Shown here: one piece after another, positions 1 through 5,795 of the stretch
Layout of the letters: each line of letters opens with the position of its first letter
Position numbering within the stretch: the stretch's first letter is position 1
Assembly (NCBI GenBank): GCA_026645375.1
Contig: JAPFFX010000301.1
Coordinates: forward strand, 1 to 10,384
Length of the DNA stretch: 10,384 bases
Direction of reading: 5' to 3'
Source: Citricoccus sp. WCRC_4
GTDB lineage: Bacteria; Actinomycetota; Actinomycetes; Actinomycetales; Micrococcaceae
The notes under the pieces: generated by a model
The model's input: the letters and a program-made list of their open reading frames with translations, nothing else
Databases searched by the model: none
Told to the model about the DNA's origin: nothing
Made by a program: the position numbers and the translations under genes

Positions 1-1
1 G

Positions 2-550
2 CTCATGGCGATCTACTTCCGTACCTGGAAGATGTCCCTGGCGGCGGTGATCGGCCTGTTCTACGTCGTGGCCCTGACGGCGGGCATCTACGGGGCGACC
101 GGCTTCGAGGTGACCCCCAGCGCCATCATCGGCTTCCTGACCATCCTCAGCTACGCGCTGTATGACACGGTCGTGGTCTTCGACAAGATCAGGGAGAACA
201 CCGAGCACAGCCTGGAGGAGACCACCCGGACCTTCGGCGAGAACGTCAACCTCGCGATCAACCAGACCCTGGTGCGGTCGATCAACACCTCCGTGGTGGG
301 CATCCTGCCCGTCGGGTCCATCCTGTTCATCGGAGCCTTCCTGCTGGGTGCGGGCACCCTGCGGGACATCGCCCTGGCGATCTTCGTCGGCATCATCGTC
401 GGCACCCTGGCCACGATCTTCATCCAGGCCCCGCTCTACGCCCTGCTGCGGCGCGGTGAGGCCAGGATCAAGGCGAACGACGCGCGGGTGCTCGAACGCC
501 GTGCCGCCGGCGAGGGGGCCCCGGTGGGAACGGACACCGTCCCGGCCTGA
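2..550 (+). CDS. secF: Protein translocase subunit SecF, C-terminal part (5' end outside window)
   Basis: SecF pairs with SecD in the inner-membrane SecDF complex, which uses the proton gradient to help SecYEG pull proteins across the membrane. The reading frame is open from base 2, so the first in-frame ATG at 5 is internal and the true start lies upstream. About 182 residues are visible. They hold the family signature: a membrane segment (MSLAAVIGLFYVVALTAG), then VTPSAIIGFLTILSYALYDTVVVFDKIREN, broken here into IIGFLTILSYALYDT and VVVFDKIREN, the conserved YDTVVVFD/RIRE box. Next come the NQTLVRSINTS segment and two further hydrophobic helices ending in APLYALLRR, followed by a short polar tail. 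The C-terminus is complete. secD is expected just upstream. The stop is 110 bp before rel, and no terminator hairpin was seen between them, so read-through into rel is possible. Confidence 0.95.
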   Translation, partial: LMAIYFRTWKMSLAAVIGLFYVVALTAGIYGATGFEVTPSAIIGFLTILSYALYDTVVVFDKIRENTEHSLEETTRTFGENVNLAINQTLVRSINTSVVGILPVGSILFIGAFLLGAGTLRDIALAIFVGIIVGTLATIFIQAPLYALLRRGEARIKANDARVLERRAAGEGAPVGTDTVPA

Positions 551-565
551 CGTCGCCGGACCCGG

Positions 566-577
566 ACGGACTAGACT
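566..577 (+). promoter_or_regulatory. Probable rel promoter, -10 box TAGACT
   Basis: TAGACT at 572-577 fits the actinobacterial housekeeping -10 pattern TANNNT. It sits about 84 bp before the chosen rel start. The best -35 candidate is TGACGT at 548-553 with an 18-bp spacer; it overlaps the secF stop codon and is a weak match. The 10-mer ACGGACTAGA (566-575) is repeated exactly before aspS (8459-8468), which strengthens the call. The transcription start is inferred to lie near 584. Confidence 0.5.
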
Positions 578-637
578 GGAGTATCCCGCACGACGGGACG
601 CGAGACCGTACAGTGCGGCAAGCGCCGCGACGCGACG

Positions 638-650
638 CTTCCGCGGGAAG
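638..650 (+). promoter_or_regulatory. Small hairpin that could mask the rel ribosome binding site
   Basis: CTTCC (638-642) and GGAAG (646-650) form a 5-bp stem with a 3-base GCG loop. The right arm lies inside the Shine-Dalgarno-like GGGAAGG (645-651), 9 nt before the GTG at 661. Pairing would hide the ribosome binding site. A second small stem, GCGGC/GCCGC (615-619 with 624-628), lies just upstream. In DNA this GC-rich, short stems arise easily by chance, so regulation here is only a possibility. Confidence 0.25.
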
Positions 651-660
651 GCAGGCAGTT

Positions 661-3072
661 GTGAGTGCAGACTCCTCCCCGCCCGGCACGGCGCACGACG
701 GCGGGCCGACGCCCGCCGAGCGGCGTCCCGGCACGGCGTCCTACACCTCCGCCACGCCGACCTCCCAGCCGGCCGACGTCATGCCCGCCGAGCTCGAGCC
801 CACCACGCCCGGTCCCTCCCCGGCGGCGATCGTCTCCCGGCGGCCCCGCAGCAGGCTGGCCCGGCTCACCGGGCGCATGGCGAACGACTACTCGCCGATC
901 CTCGAACCGCTGATCCGCACGCTCAAGGTCCGGCACCCCAAGGAGGACCTGGACCTGATCATCCGGGCCTTCGAGGTGGCGGACAAGGCGCACGCCGGCC
1001 AGCGGCGCAAGAGCGGTGACCCGTACATCACCCACCCGGTGGCCGTGGCGACCATCCTCGCCGAACTGGGCATGACCGGCACGACCCTGGCGGGTGCCCT
1101 GCTCCACGACACGGTCGAGGACACCAGCTACTCCCTGGAGCAGTTGCGCCGGGACTTCGGGGACGAGGTCGCCCACCTGGTGGACGGCGTCACGAAGCTG
1201 GACAAGGTCAAGTTCGGGGACGCGGCACAGGCCGAGACCGTCCGCAAGATGGTCCTGGCCATGGCCGACGACGTGCGGGTGCTGGTCATCAAGCTCGCCG
1301 ACCGGCTGCACAACGCGCGGACCTGGCGGTACGTCGCGCCGGAGTCGAGCGCCCGCAAGGCCAAGGAGACCCTGGAGATCTACGCGCCGCTGGCCCACCG
1401 GCTCGGCATGAACACCATCAAGTGGGAGCTGGAGGACCTCTCCTTCGCCGCGCTGTACCCCAAGGTCTACGCCGAGATCGTCCGGCTGGTGGGGGAGCGC
1501 ACCCCCGAACGGGAGAAGAATCTCGCGGCCCTGCGCGGCCAGATCGAGCGGGACCTGAAGGACGCCAGGATCCGCGCGGTCGTCACCGGCCGACCCAAGC
1601 ACTTCTACTCGATCTACCAGAAGATGATCGTGCGCGGGAAGGACTTCGACGAGATCCACGACCTGATGGGCGTGCGCGTGCTCGTGGACTCCGTCCGGGA
1701 CTGCTACGGCGCCCTGGGCGTCCTGCACTCGAAGTGGAGCCCGCTGCCGGGCCGCTTCAAGGACTACATCGCGATGCCCAAGCTGAACATGTACCAGTCG
1801 CTGCACACCACGGTGATCGGCCCCGGGGGCAAGCCGGTGGAGATCCAGTTGAGGACCCACGAGATGCACCGGCGCGCGGAGTACGGCGTGGCGGCGCACT
1901 GGAAGTACAAGGACCAGTCCTCCACCCCCTCCGCGGGCACCGGGGACCAGACCCCCGGCTGGCTGCGTTCCGTCATGGACTGGCAGAAGGACACCACGGA
2001 CCCGAACGAGTTCCTGGAGTCCCTGCGCGCGGAGATCGACGCCGCCGAGGTCTTCGTGTTCACGCCCAAGGGCGAGGTGATGGCCCTGCCGGCCGGCTCG
2101 ACCCCGGTCGACTTCGCCTACGCCGTCCACACCGAGGTCGGCCACCGGGCCATCGGCGCGCGCGTCAACGGCAAGCTGGTGCCCCTGAACTCCGAGCTGC
2201 ACCACGGCGACTGGGTGGAGATCTTCACCTCCAGGACCGAGGGTGCCGGCCCGAGCCAGGACTGGCTGGGCTTCGTCCGCAGCCCGCGGGCCCGGAACAA
2301 GATCCGCCACTGGTTCTCGAAGGAACGCCGCGAGGAGGCCATCGAGAAGGGCAAGGAGCAGCTGACCCGCCAGCTGCGCAAGATGAACCTGCCGCTGCAC
2401 CAGCTGATGAGCGCCGAGTCGCTCTCGCGGGTGGCCGGGGACATGAACCTGCCGGACATCTCCACGCTCTACGCCTCGATCGGCGACTCGCACGTCTCGG
2501 TCCAGAACGTCGTCGAGCACCTGCAGAAGCTCATCGCCGGCCCCGAGGACGTGGAGTCGCTCGACACCGCGCCCATCACCAAGATCGCGGCCCCGACCCG
2601 GCACCCGGACTCCGGCGTCATGGTCCAGGGCTCCGGGGACGTGATGGCCAAGCTGGCCCGGTGCTGCACGCCGGTGCCCCCGGACGAGATCATCGGCTTC
2701 GTCACCCGCGGTTCCGGCGTCTCGGTGCACCGGGTCGACTGCCGCAACATCAACCAGTTGCGCAGCGAGCCGGACCGGATCGTGGACGTCTCCTGGGCGC
2801 CCACCCAGTCGTCGGTGTTCCTCGTCGAGATCATGGTGGAGGCCCTGGACCGCAAGTCGCTGCTCTCGGACGTCACCCGGGTGCTGGCCGAGCACCACGT
2901 CAACATCCTCTCGGCCTCGGTGAACACCTCGCGCAGCCGGGTCGCCATCAGCAAGTTCGTCTTCGAGATGGGCGACCCGAAGTTCCTGAGCCACGTGCTG
3001 TCCTCCGTGCGCCGCATCGACGGCGTCTACGACGTGTACCGGACCTCGGGGCGGTCGTCGAACGACGCCTGA
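661..3072 (+). CDS. relA: Bifunctional (p)ppGpp synthetase/hydrolase, long RSH family (Rel)
   Basis: Makes (p)ppGpp from ATP and GDP/GTP when uncharged tRNA enters the ribosome, and hydrolyses it when supply recovers; it is the central enzyme of the stringent response. I chose GTG 661 (803 aa) because GGGAAGG lies 9 nt upstream; a GTG at 613 would add 16 residues but has a poorer site. The order is that of a long RSH: a Pro/Ser-rich leader (about 1-75); an HD hydrolase domain with HPVAVA from residue 125, HDTVED at 149-154 and LADRLHN at 212-218; YAPLAHRLG at 241-249; a synthetase domain with RPKHFYSIYQK from 311 and YQSLHT at 378-383; a TGS domain (about 464-525); a Cys-Cys region (RCCTPVPPDE from 667); and a C-terminal ACT domain (about 720-796). 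RFKD at 365-368 is the RxKD form found in bifunctional Rel, not the ExDD of synthetase-only RelA. HD residues are intact, so both activities are expected. Confidence 0.96.
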   Translation: MSADSSPPGTAHDGGPTPAERRPGTASYTSATPTSQPADVMPAELEPTTPGPSPAAIVSRRPRSRLARLTGRMANDYSPILEPLIRTLKVRHPKEDLDLIIRAFEVADKAHAGQRRKSGDPYITHPVAVATILAELGMTGTTLAGALLHDTVEDTSYSLEQLRRDFGDEVAHLVDGVTKLDKVKFGDAAQAETVRKMVLAMADDVRVLVIKLADRLHNARTWRYVAPESSARKAKETLEIYAPLAHRLGMNTIKWELEDLSFAALYPKVYAEIVRLVGERTPEREKNLAALRGQIERDLKDARIRAVVTGRPKHFYSIYQKMIVRGKDFDEIHDLMGVRVLVDSVRDCYGALGVLHSKWSPLPGRFKDYIAMPKLNMYQSLHTTVIGPGGKPVEIQLRTHEMHRRAEYGVAAHWKYKDQSSTPSAGTGDQTPGWLRSVMDWQKDTTDPNEFLESLRAEIDAAEVFVFTPKGEVMALPAGSTPVDFAYAVHTEVGHRAIGARVNGKLVPLNSELHHGDWVEIFTSRTEGAGPSQDWLGFVRSPRARNKIRHWFSKERREEAIEKGKEQLTRQLRKMNLPLHQLMSAESLSRVAGDMNLPDISTLYASIGDSHVSVQNVVEHLQKLIAGPEDVESLDTAPITKIAAPTRHPDSGVMVQGSGDVMAKLARCCTPVPPDEIIGFVTRGSGVSVHRVDCRNINQLRSEPDRIVDVSWAPTQSSVFLVEIMVEALDRKSLLSDVTRVLAEHHVNILSASVNTSRSRVAISKFVFEMGDPKFLSHVLSSVRRIDGVYDVYRTSGRSSNDA

Positions 3073-3722
3073 CCACCGCCGGAGGCGTCCGTCCGGCCGT
3101 CGCCGAGCAGTTCCCGCAGCGCGGCCCGGGCTGCGGTCATCCCGGGCCGCCGCCGGCGGGCCTGGAACCGCTCGCGCAAGCGGGCTGGATCACATCGGCG
3201 CAGCAGCAGGGCCGCGGCGGCACGTTCCGGCCCGGTCGGGCCGGTGCGCAGCAGGTCCTCGACCGTCCGCTCGATCGTCGTGCACCACAGGCCGTGGACC
3301 GGCATGACGTCCGCCCGGTGCGGGTCATCGACGCCCTCGGGGGCCGGGGCGAGTCCGGACTGCTCCAGGCGCAGCCCCACGGCCACGGGGTGCAGCGGAC
3401 GGCGGTGGTACCGGCCCACGGAGGCCTCCAGGACACCGGGTGCCTCACCCCCGGCGTGGACCCAGGCCGCTGTCATCCCGATGGCCGCCCACGGACCGGC
3501 CAGGACCGGTTCGGCCAGCCGCAGCACCGCCGCGGCGCGCATCCGGACACCGTCCCCGGCGGTGCGTGCCGCGGGGCCCGCATCCGCGGGTAGGTAGAGG
3601 TCCCCCATGACGTGCACGAGGAGGCCGGACAGCTCCATGCCCCGCAGCTCGGCGGCGGAGTAGGGCAGCCCCGGGACCAGGAACTGCTCCCGGGGGCCCT
3701 GCCGGGCCGTCGTCGTCACCAC
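3027..3722 (-). CDS. AbiEi-antitoxin-like hypothetical protein
   Basis: I do not recognise a named gene. The pattern resembles actinobacterial AbiEi-type proteins: a winged-helix-like N-terminus (SAAELRGMELSG at about 22-33, then LVHVMGDLYLP at 35-45), an AAIGMTAAWVHAG segment (79-91), and a C-terminal VHGLWCTTIERTVEDLLR (142-159) like the family's 'Gl-vtt--RT--Dl' block. In AbiE systems such a protein represses and neutralises the AbiEii nucleotidyltransferase toxin, but no toxin gene is adjacent and no DUF559 nuclease domain follows. The frame opens at GTG 3758, but that codon lies inside the hairpin at 3743-3775. GTG 3722 or 3719, after GGTGGG, are more likely, giving 230-231 aa. The stop is inside rel: the last 46 bp overlap it tail to tail and encode a low-complexity tail. 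Coding status is supported by the family pattern and by filling an otherwise empty 650-bp stretch. Confidence in the function is about 0.45. Confidence 0.7.
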   Translation of the reverse strand: MVTTTARQGPREQFLVPGLPYSAAELRGMELSGLLVHVMGDLYLPADAGPAARTAGDGVRMRAAAVLRLAEPVLAGPWAAIGMTAAWVHAGGEAPGVLEASVGRYHRRPLHPVAVGLRLEQSGLAPAPEGVDDPHRADVMPVHGLWCTTIERTVEDLLRTGPTGPERAAAALLLRRCDPARLRERFQARRRRPGMTAARAALRELLGDGRTDASGGGQASFDDRPEVRYTS

Positions 3723-3742
3723 CCCACCAGACTGACAGCACG

Positions 3743-3775
3743 AGTGAGGGCCCGGCACCTGGCCGGGCCCTCACT
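3743..3775 (-). terminator. Perfect 13-bp hairpin, distal half of a double terminator
   Basis: AGTGAGGGCCCGG (3743-3755) and CCGGGCCCTCACT (3763-3775) are exact reverse complements around a 7-base loop. It lies 43-75 bp past the stop of the minus-strand DUF349 gene. No T-tract follows on either strand, as is common for actinobacterial hairpin terminators. Being symmetric, it could also act on plus-strand transcripts arriving from rel. Confidence 0.7.
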
Positions 3776-3784
3776 GTGGACAAC

Positions 3785-3805
3785 CCGCCGCCGGGAGGGC
3801 GGCGG
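3785..3805 (-). terminator. 8-bp GC hairpin, proximal half of a double terminator
   Basis: CCGCCGCC (3785-3792) and GGCGGCGG (3798-3805) pair perfectly around a 5-base loop, 12 nt after the DUF349 stop codon and 9 nt before the larger hairpin. Two stems in tandem right after a stop codon suggest efficient termination. There is no T-tract. Confidence 0.5.
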
Positions 3806-3817
3806 TGGAGGAACGGG

Positions 3818-5620
3818 TCAGCGCAGTCCCTGCGCCGACTGCTGCAGCGTCTGCAGCCACATCCGCCGCGCGTCGAGGGCGTCCTGGGCCTTCTTGATGG
3901 CGCGGGCGTCACCCTTCGCCTGGGCCTTCGCGAGGTCGTCCTCGAGCTCGGCGACCTTGTCCTCGAGCTGGCTCAGCGCGGAGTTGGTCCGGGCCTTCGT
4001 CTCGGGGTTGGTCTTGCGCCAGTGCTCGTCCTCGGCGGACTTCAGGCCCTCCTCGAGCTTGCGGAACGCGGACTCCATGCGGGTCACGTCCTTGCGGGGC
4101 ACCCGTCCGGCGTCCTCCCACCGGCCGCGCAGCTCGTTCAGGGCCTTGCGTGCCGCCTTGACGTCCTTGACGGGGAGCAGCTTCTGGCCCTCGGCGAGGA
4201 TCTGCTCCTTGAGCTTGAGGTTCTCGCCGTACTCACGGTCGATCTCGTCGTTGGTGGCCTTGCGGGCGTTGAAGAAGACGTCCTGGGCCGCACGGAAGCG
4301 CGCCCACAGGGCGTCGTCCTCCTTGCGGGAGGCCCGGGGGGCCGCCTTCCACTCGTCCATCAGGTCGCGGTAGGCACCGGCCGTCGCGCCCCAGTCCGTG
4401 GACGTCGACAGCGCCTCGGCGCGCGCGATCAGCTTCTCCTTGACGGACTTGGCCTGGGCATTGGTCGCATCCAGCTGGGAGAAGAAGGCCCGGCGGTGCT
4501 TGTCCAGGGTGGTCCGGGCCGTGCGGAACCGCTTCCACAGCCCGTCCTCCACGGCCTTGCCGAGGCGGGGGCCGGCCTTCTGGGCGGCCTTCCAGTCCTC
4601 GAAGAGCTCGGCCATCCGGGCGCTCGTCTGCTTCCACTGCACCTGGGCGGGGTCCTTCGCCGCGAGGGCCTCGGCCTCCGCCACGATGGCCTCGCGCGTG
4701 GAGAGCTGCTCGGCCTGGGCCTTCTCGAGGGCGATCCGCTCCGCGACCTTGAGGTCGTCCAGGCGCGTCTGCAGGGCCTCCACGCGCGCACGCAGGGCGG
4801 GCATGTCCCCGACCATGCCGCGTTCGCCGATGGTCTGGCGCAAGTGGCCGAGGGTCTTCTGGATCTCGCCGGCCGGGGCACCGGTGGCGACCCGCTGCTC
4901 CAGCAGCATCAGCTGGGAGACCACCTCGTCGTACTTCCGCGAGAAGTAGGCGATCGCCTCCTCGGCGGTGCCGTCCGGGAACTGCCCCACCGGGTGCCGT
5001 TCCTCGCCGTCGATCAGCGTGACGTGGCCGTCGTCGCTGACGGTGGCGAACTTCGCCGCCTCCTCCACCGGGGTGGAGTAGTCGGGGGTCGGCAGGGGGG
5101 TCGCCGGAGCATTGGGAGTCCTGCCGGGCGCGGCCGGGCGACCGGGGGCGGCCTTCGGCCGGGGCTTCCCGGACGGCTTGGGCATGCCGGTCGGCTTCGG
5201 GGCGCCGGACCGTCCGCCCTGCGGCACGGGCGTGTCCGACGCCGGCCCGGCCGGGACCGCGGCGCGGGCCTGCGGGGCCGTGGCCGTCTCGTCGCTCGCG
5301 GACTCCTCGGGGGTCGCCTGGCCGGCCGGGGCCTCCGGGGGGACGTCCGACGCCTCCACCGCTCCCACGGACGCCAGGACGGCCTCCGTCTCGGCCTCGG
5401 CCATAGAGCCGGCGGGTGACGGCCCCGGGGTCCCTGCGGGTGCCTCGGTCACGGCCTCCTGCGCGGTCTCCGGTGTGGCCAGCTCGGGGGCCTGTCCCCG
5501 GTCCGCGTCCACGGACTGGTCCGTGGTCTGGTGCACGGCGTCCTGGGGAGCCTGCGCCGCGGACTGGTCCGCCGGCTGGGGGGTGGTCTGCTGGTCGTCG
5601 GGTTGCTGACTGTTCGTCAC
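3818..5620 (-). CDS. DUF349 domain-containing coiled-coil protein with disordered N-terminus
   Basis: 600 residues from GTG 5620, chosen because CAGGGAG (5635-5629) sits 8 nt upstream. The frame stays open to 5971, but that extension would run into hisS and lacks a site. Residues 1 to about 185 are a disordered Gln/Pro/Ala/Glu/Thr tract with a basic Pro-Lys-Gly stretch (about 140-165). A short ordered part follows (KFATVSDDGHVTLIDGEE from 190), then a mostly helical, charged body. That body carries about three DUF349 repeats, recognisable by a Trp-containing helix followed by LW-RF: WKQTSARMAELFEDWKAA with LWKRFRTA (about 329-370), YRDLMDEWKAAPR with LWARFRAAQ (about 417-446), and LNELRGRWEDAGRVPRKD with MESAFRKLE (about 494-523). 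The C-terminus is coiled coil (550-595). The molecular role of DUF349 proteins is not established. The gene commonly lies beside rel and hisS in actinobacteria. No signal peptide or membrane segment is visible, so it is probably cytoplasmic. Confidence 0.93.
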   Translation of the reverse strand: MTNSQQPDDQQTTPQPADQSAAQAPQDAVHQTTDQSVDADRGQAPELATPETAQEAVTEAPAGTPGPSPAGSMAEAETEAVLASVGAVEASDVPPEAPAGQATPEESASDETATAPQARAAVPAGPASDTPVPQGGRSGAPKPTGMPKPSGKPRPKAAPGRPAAPGRTPNAPATPLPTPDYSTPVEEAAKFATVSDDGHVTLIDGEERHPVGQFPDGTAEEAIAYFSRKYDEVVSQLMLLEQRVATGAPAGEIQKTLGHLRQTIGERGMVGDMPALRARVEALQTRLDDLKVAERIALEKAQAEQLSTREAIVAEAEALAAKDPAQVQWKQTSARMAELFEDWKAAQKAGPRLGKAVEDGLWKRFRTARTTLDKHRRAFFSQLDATNAQAKSVKEKLIARAEALSTSTDWGATAGAYRDLMDEWKAAPRASRKEDDALWARFRAAQDVFFNARKATNDEIDREYGENLKLKEQILAEGQKLLPVKDVKAARKALNELRGRWEDAGRVPRKDVTRMESAFRKLEEGLKSAEDEHWRKTNPETKARTNSALSQLEDKVAELEDDLAKAQAKGDARAIKKAQDALDARRMWLQTLQQSAQGLR

Positions 5621-5671
5621 CGCTGGAACTCCCTGTTGGTGCCCTGCACCGGCTGGCGGCCGCAGGGACAT

Positions 5672-5707
5672 CTGGACACGATCAGGTCCAGCGTACCGGC
5701 TGGACCT
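5672..5707. promoter_or_regulatory. Candidate operator: three alternating half-sites between the DUF349 gene and hisS
   Basis: CTGGAC (5672-5677), GTCCAG (5686-5691) and CTGGAC (5700-5705) occur at an exact 14-bp pitch with 8-bp gaps and alternating orientation, forming two overlapping dyads. The right-hand dyad is the longer: AGGTCCAGC (5684-5692) and GCTGGACCT (5699-5707), a perfect 9-bp inverted repeat with a 6-bp centre. Its last base is the first base of the hisS -10 box, so a bound protein would block RNA polymerase. The regulator is unknown. The dyad might instead form an RNA hairpin in a minus-strand leader. Confidence 0.45.
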
Positions 5708-5712
5708 AGAAT
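5707..5712 (+). promoter_or_regulatory. Probable hisS -10 box TAGAAT
   Basis: TAGAAT is a near-ideal actinobacterial -10 element and lies 84 bp before the hisS start. The 17-18-bp-spaced -35 position falls in AGGTCC/CAGGTC inside the dyad at 5684-5707 and is not a recognisable -35. A weak -35 overlapped by an operator would fit a regulated promoter. The leader would be about 75-80 nt. Confidence 0.5.
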
Positions 5713-5795
5713 GGGATGCCGAACACCCCGCGGCGCCCGCCTGGCCGGAGTCGCGCCGGCACGTCACCGCACCCGTCCCAACGCAAAGGTCGTCC

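Noticed and set aside
613..660. Upstream GTG 613 as the rel start
   Set aside because: The nearest purine-rich stretch ends about 14 nt away, while GTG 661 follows GGGAAGG at 9 nt. It cannot be fully excluded.
571..2994. 807-residue open frame on the minus strand opposite rel
   Set aside because: It lies exactly antisense to the well-supported rel gene. Its composition (Val/Leu/Gly/Arg/Asp/His-rich, no recognisable domain) is what GC-rich third positions create on the opposite strand.
1422..3593. 723-residue open frame on the plus strand in a different frame from rel
   Set aside because: Low-complexity Arg/Gly/Pro/Ala translation spanning rel and the convergent gene, with no domain. It is a GC-driven shadow frame.
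3776..5419. 547-residue plus-strand frame opposite the DUF349 gene
   Set aside because: Antisense shadow of a gene with clear DUF349 repeats. It is Leu/Gly/Arg/Val repetitive with no family match.
5713..5795. T-box or other tRNA-sensing riboswitch before hisS or aspS
   Set aside because: The inferred leaders (about 75-115 nt) are too short for a T-box. I saw no T-box sequence, specifier stem or terminator/antiterminator pair.
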